From: JAYRZB01 sp041916675
Lineage (GTDB): Bacteria; Pseudomonadota; Alphaproteobacteria; Rhizobiales; Devosiaceae
Direction of reading: 5' to 3'
Length of the DNA stretch: 64,000 nucleotides
NCBI GenBank assembly: GCA_041916675.1
Contig: JAYRZB010000005.1
Span: forward strand, 248,001-312,000
Part shown: positions 33,537 through 43,306 of the stretch, piece after piece
Layout of the letters: every line of letters begins with the position of its first letter
Position numbering within the stretch: position 1 is the stretch's first letter
The notes under the pieces: model-generated
What the model saw: only the letters and a program-made list of their open reading frames with translations
What the model was told of the DNA's origin: nothing
Database searches by the model: none
Translations under genes and position numbers: made by a program

Positions 33537-35003
33537 ATGACGGCGGTCCGCAGGCAGTTGCGCTTTATCCTCAACGACGAGACGATCACGCTGGATACAG
33601 TGTCGGCAACGCGGACGCTGCTGGATTTCCTGCGGCTTGACCGCAGGTTGCGGGGATCCAAGGAGGGCTGCGCTGAGGGCGATTGCGGGGCCTGCACGGT
33701 GCTGGTGGGGCGGCTGCATGACGGGCAGCTGCGCTATCAGAGCGTGAATGCCTGCATCTGCTTTGTGGGCAGTCTCGATGGCGCACATGTGGTGAGCGTC
33801 GAACATCTTTCCAAGGACAATGGGGCGCTGCATCCGGTGCAGCAGGCGATGGTCGATCATCATGGCAGCCAGTGCGGGTTCTGCACGCCGGGGATCGTGA
33901 TGTCGCTCTATGGCCTCTGGATGCGCGAACCGCGCCCGGCGCGCGCTGCGGTTGAAATGGTGCTGCAGGGGAACCTCTGCCGCTGCACCGGCTATGCCCC
34001 GATCATCAAGGCGGGGCAGGTGATGTCGGACTATGGCACGGCGGGCGTCGATCCGCTGGTGGCCGAGCGTCAGGCGATGGCAGCGCGGCTTTCGGCGCTG
34101 CACGATGGTGCGCGGGTCGATATCGGGGAGGGCAAGGACCGGCTGATCGTTCCGGCCAGCGCCGACGACCTGGCCGAAATCTATGCCGAGCATCCTGGTG
34201 CCACGCTGGTGGCAGGGGCCACGGATGTGGGCCTGTGGGTGACCAAGTTCATGCGCGATATCGGGCCGATGGTCTATATCGGGGCGCTGACGGACCTGCA
34301 GCAGATCGAGGAAAGCGATGCTGGCGTGCGGCTAGGCGCGGGGGTGAGCTATACCGATGCCGGGCCGGTGCTGGTCAGGCGCTTTCCCGCGCTGGCCGAA
34401 CTCTGGTCGCGGATTGCCGGTGAACAGGTGCGCAACATGGGCACGGTGGGGGGCAATATCGCCAACGGCTCGCCGATCGGGGATACCCCGCCCGCCCTGA
34501 TCGCGCTGGGGGCGCGGGTGACGTTGCGCAAAGGCAGTGCGCGCCGCGAGATCAAGCTCGAAGACTTTTTTCTCGCCTATGGCAAGCAGGACCGGGCGGC
34601 GGGTGAATTTGTGGAATCAGTGTTCGTGCCGGGGCTGCCGCGCGGTGAGCAACTGGGTGTCTATAAGATTTCGAAACGCCGGGACGAGGATATCTCCTCG
34701 CTGTGCGGCGCGTTCCGGGTGTTCGTCAATGACGCGGGCATTGTGGGCATGGCGCGGATCGCCTTTGGCGGCATGGCGGCAACCCCCAAGCGGGCCAGGG
34801 CGGTGGAAGCGGCGTTGATCGGCAAGCCGTGGAGCAGTGCCAGCGTTGAACTGGCGCTCGGGGCGTTCGGCGATGATTTCCAGCCGATCAGCGACATGCG
34901 GGCCTCGGCCGAGTACCGGCTTTTGGCGGCGCAGAACCTGTTGCGGCGCTTTCAGCTTGAAACCACGGGTGAAAACCACCGGCTTGCGCGGGGTGTGGCG
35001 TGA
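33537..35003 (+). CDS. xdhA: Xanthine dehydrogenase small subunit (2Fe-2S and FAD)
   Basis: This 488-residue subunit carries the two iron-sulfur clusters and FAD of xanthine dehydrogenase. Cluster motifs are EGCAEGDCGACTVL in the plant-ferredoxin-like domain and CGFCTPGIVMSL with LCRCTGYAPI in the helical domain. The FAD domain begins near TLVAGATDVGLW and includes RNMGTVGGNIANGSPIGD. The ATG at 33537 follows GAGG; upstream codons lie in the palindromic repeat. xdhB overlaps its stop by 4 bases. Confidence 0.95.
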   Translation: MTAVRRQLRFILNDETITLDTVSATRTLLDFLRLDRRLRGSKEGCAEGDCGACTVLVGRLHDGQLRYQSVNACICFVGSLDGAHVVSVEHLSKDNGALHPVQQAMVDHHGSQCGFCTPGIVMSLYGLWMREPRPARAAVEMVLQGNLCRCTGYAPIIKAGQVMSDYGTAGVDPLVAERQAMAARLSALHDGARVDIGEGKDRLIVPASADDLAEIYAEHPGATLVAGATDVGLWVTKFMRDIGPMVYIGALTDLQQIEESDAGVRLGAGVSYTDAGPVLVRRFPALAELWSRIAGEQVRNMGTVGGNIANGSPIGDTPPALIALGARVTLRKGSARREIKLEDFFLAYGKQDRAAGEFVESVFVPGLPRGEQLGVYKISKRRDEDISSLCGAFRVFVNDAGIVGMARIAFGGMAATPKRARAVEAALIGKPWSSASVELALGAFGDDFQPISDMRASAEYRLLAAQNLLRRFQLETTGENHRLARGVA

Positions 35004-37306
35004 GCAAGGGAGGAATGCACCAGAACCGGGCCCATGATTCGAGCGCCAAGCATGTCGCGGGGCGGGCAGAATATATTGATGACATGGTTGAGCCCGAGGG
35101 GCTGGTGCACGCCTATCTCGGACTGTCCGAAAGGGCGCATGCGCGCATAGTGGCGATGGACCTGTCGGCGGTGGCGGTGGCACCGGGAGTGATTGCGGTA
35201 CTGACCGCTGAGGATATTCCGGGCGAGAACGATGTCAGCCCCTCGCACCGGCATGATGAGCCGATCTTTGCGCCGGGGCTGGTGCAGTTCGTCGGCCAGC
35301 CGATGTTCGCTGTAGTGGGCACGACGCGTGATGCGGCCCGCCGGGCGGCGCGGCTGGCGAGGATCACCTACGAAGAGCTGCCGGCAGCGCTCGATATCGA
35401 TGCGGCCGAGCGGGCGGGCGGGACGCTGGTGACCGATCCGCTCAAGCTTGAACGCGGCGATGTGGCCGCCGGCATGGCAGCCGCACCGATGCGGCTGATG
35501 GGCAGGGTCTATATCGGCGGGCAGGATCACTTCTATCTCGAGGGCCAGATCGCCCTGGCCATTCCGGGCGAAGACGAGGATGTGACTGTTTACGCCTCAA
35601 CCCAGCACCCGAGCGAAGTGCAGTTGATGGTGGCGCAGGTGCTCGGCGTCGCCCAGCATGCAGTGACGGTGAATATCCGGCGCATGGGCGGGGGGTTCGG
35701 TGGCAAGGAAACGCAGGGGAACCTGTTTGCCGCCGTGGCGGCGATTGCAGCCAAGAAGCTGAACCGGGCGGTGAAAATCCGGCCCGACCGCGACGACGAC
35801 ATGATCGCGACGGGCAAGCGGCACGATTTCCGCGTCGACTATGACGTCGGCTTTCATCCCGATGGGCGGATCGAGGCGGTGGATGCGGTCTATGCGGCGC
35901 GGGCGGGGTTTTCCTCGGACCTGTCGGGGCCGGTGACGGACCGGGCGCTGTTTCATGCCGACAATGCCTATTTTTATCCTTCGGTGCGGCTGGCCTCGGC
36001 ACCGCTCAAGACCAACACGGTTTCCAACACAGCTTTTCGCGGCTTTGGCGGCCCGCAGGGCATGATGGGCGGCGAGCGGATCATTGAGGAGGTGGCCTAT
36101 GCCACCGGGCTCGACCCGCTGGCGGTGCGCAAGGCCAATTTCTATGGCCAGGACGAGCGCAACGTGACGCCCTACTATCAGACTGTGACCGACAATATCA
36201 TCGCCCGGATTGTCGATGAGCTTGAAGACAGCGCCGACTATCAGGGGCGGCGCAAGGCGATTATTGCCTTCAACAAGACCTCGCCGGTGATCCGCAAGGG
36301 CATTGCGCTGACCCCGGTGAAGTTCGGCATCTCGTTCACGGCCACCTGGTACAATCAGGCCGGGGCGCTGGTGCATGTGTATCGGGATGGCTCGATCCAT
36401 CTCAGCCATGGCGGCACCGAGATGGGGCAGGGGCTCTATATCAAGGTGGCGCAGGTTCTGGCGCACGAATTCGGCGTCGGGCTCGAGCGCATCAAGATCA
36501 TGGCAACGACGACCGGCAAGGTGCCCAATACCTCGGCGACCGCGGCATCATCGGGCTCGGACCTCAATGGCATGGCGGCGGTGGACGCGGCGCGCCAGAT
36601 CAAGACCCGGCTGGCCGATCATGCGGCGCGGGTCTATGGCACCCACGTCACCGATATCAAATGGGTGGAGGGCGGCATCGAGGCAGCGGGCAAGTTTGTG
36701 GCCTTCGATGAACTGGTGGCCTCGGCCTATCTCAACCGCGTGCAGCTTTCGGCGGCGGGGTTCTACAAGACACCCAATATCCACTGGGACCGCGGCAACG
36801 GGCGGGGCAGCCCGTTTTATTATTTTGCCTATGGGGCTTCGGTTTCCGAAGTTTCCATCGACACCCTGACCGGCGAATACCAGGTGGACCGGGTCAATAT
36901 CCTGCATGATGTGGGGCGTTCGCTGAACCCGGCAATCGACATCGGGCAGGTGGAAGGCGGCTTCATCCAGGGTATGGGCTGGCTGACCACTGAAGAGCTG
37001 GTGTGGGATGCCAAGGGCAACCTGCGCACGCATGCGCCCTCGACCTACAAGATCCCCCTCGCTTCCGACGTGCCGCCGGTTTTCAACGTGCGGCTGGCTG
37101 AATGGTCGATCAATCGCGAGGAGACGGTGGGTAAATCCAAGGCGGTCGGCGAACCGCCGCTGATGCTGGCACTGTCCGTAGTCGAGGCGCTGTCGATGGC
37201 CGTGGCCAGCGTTGCCGACTACAAGGAATGCCCAAGGCTCGATACGCCTGTGACTCCCGAGCGGGTGTTGATGGGGGTGGAGCGCATGCGCAGGGTGCGC
37301 GGATGA
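35000..37306 (+). CDS. xdhB: Xanthine dehydrogenase molybdopterin-binding subunit
   Basis: This 768-residue catalytic subunit binds the molybdenum cofactor and oxidises hypoxanthine and xanthine to urate. Visible features are the N-terminal AKHVAGRAEYIDDM, the IRRMGGGFGGKE and AFRGFGGPQGM cofactor loops, and the C-terminal GKSKAVGEPPLMLALSV block with the catalytic Glu. Its GTG start overlaps the xdhA stop (GTGA). Length is normal for bacterial XdhB. Confidence 0.95.
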   Translation: MSKGGMHQNRAHDSSAKHVAGRAEYIDDMVEPEGLVHAYLGLSERAHARIVAMDLSAVAVAPGVIAVLTAEDIPGENDVSPSHRHDEPIFAPGLVQFVGQPMFAVVGTTRDAARRAARLARITYEELPAALDIDAAERAGGTLVTDPLKLERGDVAAGMAAAPMRLMGRVYIGGQDHFYLEGQIALAIPGEDEDVTVYASTQHPSEVQLMVAQVLGVAQHAVTVNIRRMGGGFGGKETQGNLFAAVAAIAAKKLNRAVKIRPDRDDDMIATGKRHDFRVDYDVGFHPDGRIEAVDAVYAARAGFSSDLSGPVTDRALFHADNAYFYPSVRLASAPLKTNTVSNTAFRGFGGPQGMMGGERIIEEVAYATGLDPLAVRKANFYGQDERNVTPYYQTVTDNIIARIVDELEDSADYQGRRKAIIAFNKTSPVIRKGIALTPVKFGISFTATWYNQAGALVHVYRDGSIHLSHGGTEMGQGLYIKVAQVLAHEFGVGLERIKIMATTTGKVPNTSATAASSGSDLNGMAAVDAARQIKTRLADHAARVYGTHVTDIKWVEGGIEAAGKFVAFDELVASAYLNRVQLSAAGFYKTPNIHWDRGNGRGSPFYYFAYGASVSEVSIDTLTGEYQVDRVNILHDVGRSLNPAIDIGQVEGGFIQGMGWLTTEELVWDAKGNLRTHAPSTYKIPLASDVPPVFNVRLAEWSINREETVGKSKAVGEPPLMLALSVVEALSMAVASVADYKECPRLDTPVTPERVLMGVERMRRVRG

Positions 37307-37574
37307 GGGGATTGGGGCTCTCGATACCCCCACTCCTGACCTGTCCGGCCCTTCGCCAGGGCTCAGGGCGTTCATCGCTCAAACCGCGCCACTGGCGCGG
37401 TTTGCCCCTACGGGCCGCGCTTCACCCCCGCAAGGGTGAGTGTTCACATTGGATTGCCGGTTGCTCCCCTCACCCCCACCCCATCCCTCCCCCTCAAGAG
37501 GGAGGGAGCCCGTGTTTCAGGGCTTGCGTGTTTCCTCCCCCTTCCAGGGGGAGGATTAAGGTGGGGGTGAGCCG
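37307..37574. other. xdhB-xdhC spacer with several hairpins
   Basis: Besides palindromic repeat copy 2, this 268-base gap contains a perfect hairpin AAACCGCGCCA-C-TGGCGCGGTTT at 37381-37403 and a TTCACCC/GGGTGAG pair near 37420-37442. No ORF looks real. The structures may act in mRNA processing between xdhAB and xdhC. Confidence 0.5.
37471..37569. repeat. Palindromic intergenic repeat, copy 2 (xdhB-xdhC)
   Basis: It begins CACCCCCACCCCATCCCTCC like copy 1 and ends GTGGGGGTG, with CCCTCC/GGAGGG hairpins in each arm. Its last bases, GGGGGTGA, lie 5-10 bases before the xdhC ATG and look like that gene's ribosome-binding site. Confidence 0.8.
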
Positions 37575-38441
37575 ATGACCTCAATCCTCAACGCGTTCGA
37601 TGCGTTTGTCGCCAGCCACGACAGGGCGATGGTGGCGCGGCTCAGTTCCGTGAAGGGGTCGAGCCCAAGGGCTGAGGGCACCAGCATGGTGGTGGCCAGG
37701 GACGCCCTTTTCGGCACCATCGGGGGCGGGGCGCTGGAATATATGGTGATCGACAAGGCAAGGCAGATGCTGCGCCAAGGGCAGGGCGAAGGGGCGCTGG
37801 ATGTGCCGCTGGGGCCCGAGATCGGGCAATGCTGTGGCGGGCGGGTCGGGGTGAGCCTGAAATGGCTGGATGCGGCAGGGATTGCTGCGCTGCGCGCGGA
37901 GCTCGCCGCAGAAGAGGCGGGCCGGACGCCGGTTTACATTTTCGGGGCCGGGCATGTGGGGCGGGCGCTGGGGCAGGCACTGGCGCTGCTACCGGTCCGG
38001 GCAGAAGTGATCGACACACGAGTTGAAGAGATTGCCAGCCTGCCAAAGGGGGTTGCCGGGCGGGTGGTGGCGATGCCGGAGGCAGTGGTGCGATCCGCCC
38101 CGGCCGGCAGCGCCTTTGTGATTCTGACCCATGACCACGCGCTCGATTTCCTGATCGCCGCCGAGGCTTTGGCGCGGGATGATACTGTCTATGTCGGCAT
38201 GGTGGGATCGCGCACCAAACGGGCGCGCTTTGCCAGCTGGTATCTGGGCGAAGGTGGCGATACGCAGCGGCTGGAGCGGCTGGTATTGCCGATTGGGCAG
38301 CAGGGGCTTGGGGATAAGCGGCCTGCGGTGATCGGGGCTCTGGCGGCGGCGGAAATTATGGTTCACATTGCCCGTCGGGAAGTCTTTGTGCACACGCGGT
38401 CTGCCAGTCTGGACGAACGGGGTGCAGTTCATGAACGCTGA
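37575..38441 (+). CDS. xdhC: Xanthine dehydrogenase accessory protein
   Basis: This 288-residue protein binds the molybdenum cofactor, protects its sulfurated form and inserts it into XdhB. Motifs include VKGSSPRAEGTSMVV near the N-terminus, GQCCGGRVGVSL with the conserved Cys pair, and a Rossmann-like part FGAGHVGRAL with VGMVGSRTKRARFASW. The start lies directly behind the palindromic repeat. The ABC transporter ATPase gene starts inside its last codons (11-base overlap). Confidence 0.94.
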   Translation: MTSILNAFDAFVASHDRAMVARLSSVKGSSPRAEGTSMVVARDALFGTIGGGALEYMVIDKARQMLRQGQGEGALDVPLGPEIGQCCGGRVGVSLKWLDAAGIAALRAELAAEEAGRTPVYIFGAGHVGRALGQALALLPVRAEVIDTRVEEIASLPKGVAGRVVAMPEAVVRSAPAGSAFVILTHDHALDFLIAAEALARDDTVYVGMVGSRTKRARFASWYLGEGGDTQRLERLVLPIGQQGLGDKRPAVIGALAAAEIMVHIARREVFVHTRSASLDERGAVHER

Positions 38442-39978
38442 CATGCCGATGCGATTGGCACTGACCGGCATTACCAAGCGTTTTCCAGGTGTGCTGGCCA
38501 ACGACCATGTGAGCTTTTCGGTGCGCCCGGGCGAAATCCATGCGCTTTTGGGCGAAAACGGCGCGGGTAAATCGACGCTGGTCAAGATGATCTACGGGAT
38601 CATGCAGCCCGATGCCGGCGAGATCCGCTGGGATGGGCAGCCGCTGACGGTGGCCAATCCGCGCGCGGCGCGCAAGCTTGGCATCGGCATGGTGTTTCAG
38701 CACTTCTCGCTGTTCGAGGCGATGACGGTGCTCGAAAACATCGCGCTCGGCATGGACGCCAAAATTCCAGCCCGGGCGCTGGAAGCCAAAATCCGCGATG
38801 TCATGACCCAGTATGGGCTGACGCTCGACCCGCACCGGGTGGTGTCGACGCTTTCAGTGGGGGAACGGCAGCGGATCGAGATCGTGCGGGCGCTGCTGCT
38901 CAACCCCAAGCTGTTGATCATGGACGAGCCGACATCGGTGCTGACGCCGCAGGAGGTGGACGCGCTGTTCGAGACGCTGCGGCTTCTGGCCAGCCAGGGC
39001 TGCTCGATTCTTTATATTTCGCACAAGCTCCACGAGATCAAAGCGCTCTGTGACAGCGCGACTATCCTGCGCGGCGGCAAGGTGGTGGATACCTGCGATC
39101 CACGCGCCGAAACCTCGCGCTCGATGGCCGAAAAGATGATCGGGGCCGGGCTCAAGGATATCGTGAAGGCGGAAGGGCGCTCGTTCGGGGCGGTCAAGTT
39201 TGAGGTGAGCCATCTCAGCGTGCCCAAGGAAGGGCATTTCGGCACGGCGCTGCATGAGATCAGCTTTGCCGTGCGGGCCGGCGAAATTTTCGGCATTGCC
39301 GGGGTGGCGGGCAATGGGCAGAACGAGTTGCTTTTGGCCCTTGATGGCGAAGTGGGCGGGTTGGCGGACGCGGTGAAGATTGACGGTGTGCCGGTGGGGG
39401 CGCTGGGTACTTCGGCGCGGCGACGGCAGGGACTTGGTTCCGTGCCCGAGGAACGCAACGGGCATGGGGCGGTCGGCGATTTCACGCTCTCGGAAAACAC
39501 CATTCTGACGGCGCGCAACCGGTTGGGCATGGTGCTGGGCGGGCTGATCCGCACCGGCATGGCCAGGACCTATACCGGCGATGTGATCGCCTCGTTTGCG
39601 GTGAAGGCGCAGGGGCCGGGGGCGACGGCGGGATCGCTGTCGGGCGGGAACCTGCAGAAATATATCATGGGCCGGGAGATCATGCAGAAACCCAGCGTTT
39701 TGGTGGTGAGCCAGCCGACCTGGGGCGTCGATGCCGGGGCGGCGGCCGCGATCCATCAGGCGCTGGTCGATCTGGCAGCCAGCGGGTCGGCGATCGTGGT
39801 GATCAGCCAGGACCTTGATGAGTTGCTCAGCCTTTGCGACACGCTGGCGGTGATCAACGGGGGCAGGCTCTCCCAACCGCTCAAGGTTGGCGAGGCCAGT
39901 ATCGAGGAAATCGGGCTGCTGATGGGCGGCATTCACGGGCTCGACATCGGGGAGGCGGCGCGTGCGGTTCCGGCTTGA
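38431..39978 (+). CDS. Purine/nucleoside ABC transporter ATP-binding protein
   Basis: This 515-residue protein has two ATPase domains. Domain 1 has Walker A GENGAGKST and Walker B LLIMDEPTSVLTPQEVD; domain 2 has a degenerate Walker A (GVAGNGQNELLLAL), signature SGGNLQK and Walker B VLVVSQPTWGVD, the form seen in BMP-dependent nucleoside importers. The ATG at 38431 overlaps the xdhC stop by 11 bases. With two permeases and a BMP-type binding protein it forms a complete importer within the purine operon, so a purine base or nucleoside is the likely cargo. Confidence 0.93.
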   Translation: MNADMPMRLALTGITKRFPGVLANDHVSFSVRPGEIHALLGENGAGKSTLVKMIYGIMQPDAGEIRWDGQPLTVANPRAARKLGIGMVFQHFSLFEAMTVLENIALGMDAKIPARALEAKIRDVMTQYGLTLDPHRVVSTLSVGERQRIEIVRALLLNPKLLIMDEPTSVLTPQEVDALFETLRLLASQGCSILYISHKLHEIKALCDSATILRGGKVVDTCDPRAETSRSMAEKMIGAGLKDIVKAEGRSFGAVKFEVSHLSVPKEGHFGTALHEISFAVRAGEIFGIAGVAGNGQNELLLALDGEVGGLADAVKIDGVPVGALGTSARRRQGLGSVPEERNGHGAVGDFTLSENTILTARNRLGMVLGGLIRTGMARTYTGDVIASFAVKAQGPGATAGSLSGGNLQKYIMGREIMQKPSVLVVSQPTWGVDAGAAAAIHQALVDLAASGSAIVVISQDLDELLSLCDTLAVINGGRLSQPLKVGEASIEEIGLLMGGIHGLDIGEAARAVPA

Positions 39979-41044
39979 AAAGCGCCAGCAGCCATCCAGG
40001 GCGATGCTCTATCTGACCCCGTTGCTGGCGGTGCTGATCACCATGGTGCTGGGGGCGGCCGTGTTCACGGCGCTAGGCTATAACGGGATTGGCGCGGTGC
40101 GGGAGATTTTCCTCACGCCGCTGACCAACCCCTATAAATGGCAGGACCTGGCGGTGAAGGCCGCGCCGCTGATCATCATCGCGGTAGGGCTTTCCATCGG
40201 GTATCGGGCCAATGTGTGGAATATCGGGGCCGAGGGGCAGTATGTGGTGGGCGGGCTGTCGGCGACCGGGGTGGCGCTCTTGACCTACGACATGACCGGC
40301 TGGTGGATCCTGCCGCTGATGGTGCTGGCGGGAATGGCGGGCGGCATGGCGTGGGTGGCGATCCCGGCCTTTCTGCGCACCCGGCTCAAGGTCAATGAAA
40401 TCCTGACCACGCTGATGCTGACCTATGTGTCGGTCTACCTGCTCAACTATCTGGTGTTCGGACCGTGGAAGAACCCGATGGGTATGGGCCAGCCGCAGAC
40501 GGTGCTGTTCACCGCTGACCAGACGCTGCCCTATATCATTGCCGGCACCATCGTGCAGGCGGGGGCGCCGATTGCCATCATCGTGGCGCTGGTGGCCTGG
40601 TTCGTGATGTCGCGGTCGGTATTCGGGTTTCAGGTCAAGACGGTGGGCGCGGCCCCGCACGCGGCGCGCTATGGCGGGTTTTCGGCCAACCAGACCATCT
40701 GGCTGGCGCTGCTGGCCTCGGCGGGGCTGGCGGGCCTGGCCGGTGCGCTGGAAGTGGCCGGGCCATTCGGGCGCATGGTGCCGCAGTTTCCGACCAACTA
40801 TGGCTTTACCGCCATTATCGTTGCCTTCCTCGGCCGGTTGCAGCCGCTGGGCATTCTGCTGGCGGGGGGTGTGCTGGCGATTACGTTTGTTGGTGGCGAG
40901 GTGGCCCAGACCACCATGCAGCTGCCCAACGCGGCGGTGGGGATATTTCAGGCCATGATGCTGTTCCTGCTGCTGGCGGGGGATATTTTCGTGCGCTACA
41001 GACTGCGCCGCGTGCGGCCGATGGCGGCAGGAGGCGCGGCATGA
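39962..41044 (+). CDS. Purine/nucleoside ABC transporter permease 1
   Basis: This 360-residue membrane protein has about nine or ten predicted helices and BPD_transp_2 features: IGYRANVWNIGAEGQYVVGG and LKVNEILTTLMLTYVSVYLLN, typical of the first permease of BMP-type nucleoside importers. The GTG at 39962 lies inside the last codons of the ATPase gene (17-base overlap). It pairs with the permease encoded next. Confidence 0.92.
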   Translation: MRFRLEKRQQPSRAMLYLTPLLAVLITMVLGAAVFTALGYNGIGAVREIFLTPLTNPYKWQDLAVKAAPLIIIAVGLSIGYRANVWNIGAEGQYVVGGLSATGVALLTYDMTGWWILPLMVLAGMAGGMAWVAIPAFLRTRLKVNEILTTLMLTYVSVYLLNYLVFGPWKNPMGMGQPQTVLFTADQTLPYIIAGTIVQAGAPIAIIVALVAWFVMSRSVFGFQVKTVGAAPHAARYGGFSANQTIWLALLASAGLAGLAGALEVAGPFGRMVPQFPTNYGFTAIIVAFLGRLQPLGILLAGGVLAITFVGGEVAQTTMQLPNAAVGIFQAMMLFLLLAGDIFVRYRLRRVRPMAAGGAA

Positions 41045-41970
41045 GCGCTGAACTGATCATTGCCATCATCATCACCCTGATCGGGGCGGCGACGCCGATC
41101 CTGCTGGCGGCGCTTGGCGAGCTGGTGGTGGAAAAGAGCGGCGTGCTCAACCTCGGCGTCGAGGGAATGATGCTGACCGGGGCCGTGGTTGGGTTTGCGG
41201 TGAGCTATTCGACGGGCAACCCCTGGATCGGGGTGCTGGCGGCGGCGTTTGCAGGCACGGCGGCCTCGCTGATCTTTGGGTTTCTGACGCTGTCGCTGTC
41301 ATCGAACCAGGTGGCGACCGGGTTGGCGCTGACCATTTTCGGCACCGGATTTTCGGCGCTCTTCGGCCAGCCCTATACCGGCAAGCCGCTGGAACTGTTC
41401 CGCTCGGTGTTTCCGGCAGAGCTCGCCACCCACCCGTTCTGGAAAGTGATTTTCGGCTATTCGCCGCTGGTCTATTTCTCGCTGATCATGGTGGTGGCGG
41501 TCTGGTGGTTCTTGCAGAAAACCCGGGCCGGGCTGATCCTGCGGGCGGTGGGGGAGAGCGATCTTTCGGCCCATTCGATCGGCTATTCGGTGATCGGAGT
41601 GCGGTATATGGCCGTGGCCTTTGGCGGGGCGATGGCCGGGATCGCGGGGGCGTGCTTTCCGCTGATCCTGACCCCGCAATGGGTCGAGCGGCTGACAGCT
41701 GGGCGCGGCTGGATTGCGCTGGCGCTGGTGGTGTTTGCGGCCTGGAAGCCGTTCCGCCTGCTGGCCGGGGCTTATCTGTTCGGCCTGATCGCCACCATTG
41801 AGCTTTACGCCCAGGCGGGTGGCGGGCAGATGCGGATTATTCCTTCCGAGGTGTGGGCCTCTTTGCCCTATCTCGCAACGATCCTAGTGCTGGTGCTGAT
41901 TTCGCTCCGGCGCGAAGGCAATACGAGTGCTCCGGCCTGCCTTGGCAAGCCGTTCATTCCAAGCAATTAG
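41041..41970 (+). CDS. Purine/nucleoside ABC transporter permease 2
   Basis: This 309-residue second permease starts with an ATGA overlap with permease 1. It has the family block LAALGELVVEKSGVLNLGVEGMM and the helix-rich core, with SSNQVATGLALTIFGTGFSALFG, GRGWIALALVVFAAWKPFR. The two permeases should form a heterodimeric channel. The binding-protein gene follows after 20 bases. Confidence 0.92.
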   Translation: MSAELIIAIIITLIGAATPILLAALGELVVEKSGVLNLGVEGMMLTGAVVGFAVSYSTGNPWIGVLAAAFAGTAASLIFGFLTLSLSSNQVATGLALTIFGTGFSALFGQPYTGKPLELFRSVFPAELATHPFWKVIFGYSPLVYFSLIMVVAVWWFLQKTRAGLILRAVGESDLSAHSIGYSVIGVRYMAVAFGGAMAGIAGACFPLILTPQWVERLTAGRGWIALALVVFAAWKPFRLLAGAYLFGLIATIELYAQAGGGQMRIIPSEVWASLPYLATILVLVLISLRREGNTSAPACLGKPFIPSN

Positions 41971-41990
41971 GCGTCTAACAGGAGAAAAAG

Positions 41991-43070
41991 ATGACCATTC
42001 TTAACCGTCGCACCATGCTCAAGATCGGTGGCGCCGCCGCGGCGCTGCCGCTGCTTGGCAAGGCCGCATTTGCCCAGGAAAAGCTCAAGGTCGGTTTCGT
42101 GCTGATCGGCACGCCCGATGACAATGGCTGGAACTTCGGCCATGACCAGGGCCGCAAGTTCATGCTCGAAACCCTTGGCGACAAGGTGGAAACCACCGTT
42201 GTGACCAATGTCGCCGAGGGCCCGGACAGCGAGCGCGTGTTCCGTGAACTGGCCCAGCAGGGCCACAAGCTGATCTATGCAACCTCGTTTGGCTTTGGCG
42301 ACTATGTGCACAAGGTCGCCAAGCAGTTCCCTGACGTGAAGTTCGAATGGGCAACCGGCAATGCCACCGCCCCGAATGTGTCGCTCTATAACGCCCGCTT
42401 CCATGAAGGCCGCGCCGTGATCGGCACGATTGCGGGCATGATGACCAAGACCAATATCGGGGCCTATATCGGCTCGTTCCCGATCCCGGAAGTGCGCATG
42501 GGGATCAATGCCTTCGCCATTGCCGCGCGCAAGGTGAACCCCGAGTTCAAGCTCAAGGTCGTTTATGTGAACTCCTGGTTCGACCCGGCCAAGGAAGCTG
42601 ATGCGGCCCGGGCGCTGATCGACCAGGGCGTGGACGTGATCACCCAGCATACCGATGGACCGGCGGCGCTGCAGGTTGCCGAAGAACGCGGCATCGTTGG
42701 CGGCTTCGGCCAGGGTGCGGACATGAGCGCGTTTGCGCCCAATTCGCACCTGACCGCGATCATCGACAACTGGGGCCCGCACTACCTCAAGTCGGTGCAG
42801 TCGGTGCTGGATGGCACCTGGGCGGAAGGCTCGGTCTGGGACGGGATCGCTTCGGGCGAAGTCGAAATTGGCAAGTACAACGACAAGATTCCGGGCGAGG
42901 TCGTCGCCAAGGCCGAGGAAGTCAAGGCCGCGATTGCCGCTGGGACGCTGCATCCGTTTGCTGGCCCGCTCAAGGACAATGCCGGTGCCGAACGCGTTGC
43001 CGAGGGCGATGTGATCGATGACGGCGAGTTCTGGGCCGTGGACTGGTATGTCGAAGGCGTTGAAGCCTAA
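41991..43070 (+). CDS. BMP family ABC substrate-binding protein
   Basis: This 359-residue protein belongs to the basic membrane protein (BMP/PnrA-like) family, which binds purine nucleosides or related compounds: KVGFVLIGTPDDNGWNF at the mature N-terminus, RVFRELAQQGHKLIYATSFG, and GADMSAFAPNSHLTAIIDNWGPHY. The signal NRRTMLKIGGAAAALPLLG looks twin-arginine-like. AGGAGAAAAAG before the ATG is a strong binding site. A terminator follows at 43094. Confidence 0.93.
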   Translation: MTILNRRTMLKIGGAAAALPLLGKAAFAQEKLKVGFVLIGTPDDNGWNFGHDQGRKFMLETLGDKVETTVVTNVAEGPDSERVFRELAQQGHKLIYATSFGFGDYVHKVAKQFPDVKFEWATGNATAPNVSLYNARFHEGRAVIGTIAGMMTKTNIGAYIGSFPIPEVRMGINAFAIAARKVNPEFKLKVVYVNSWFDPAKEADAARALIDQGVDVITQHTDGPAALQVAEERGIVGGFGQGADMSAFAPNSHLTAIIDNWGPHYLKSVQSVLDGTWAEGSVWDGIASGEVEIGKYNDKIPGEVVAKAEEVKAAIAAGTLHPFAGPLKDNAGAERVAEGDVIDDGEFWAVDWYVEGVEA

Positions 43071-43093
43071 GCACAGGCCCGTTTGCTGACTGG

Positions 43094-43120
43094 GAGGCGG
43101 GCGCGAGTCCGCCTCTTTTT
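43094..43120 (+). terminator. Rho-independent terminator after the BMP gene
   Basis: GAGGCGG-GCGCGAGT-CCGCCTC has a 7-bp stem and is followed by TTTTT, 24 bases after the stop codon. It may separate transporter transcripts from puuD-guaD, at least in part. Confidence 0.82.
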
Positions 43121-43136
43121 GCGTGGGTTGGTGTGG

Positions 43137-43256
43137 CCCCTCATCCGGTCCTTCGGACCACCTTCTCCCCAGAGGGGCGAAGGGTAGAGGTGGTGGGCGG
43201 CATGGTGTGCGCTGGCCTGCCCCCCATCCTATCCCTCGCCGCAAGGGGGAGGGGAT
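43137..43256. repeat. Palindromic intergenic repeat, copy 3 (BMP gene-puuD)
   Basis: CCCCTCATCCGGTCCTTCGG and a CTTCTCCCCAGAGGGG hairpin form a first element (43137-43176). A second element (43221-43256) has ATCCCTC-GCCGCAAG-GGGGAGGGGAT, related to the arms of copies 1 and 2. It is less regular than those but belongs to the same GC-rich intergenic repeat class. Confidence 0.6.
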
Positions 43257-43306
43257 CGGCTGGAGGGCCGGGAGAGGCCGGGGCCATCCGGTGGAGGAGG
43301 ACGAGA

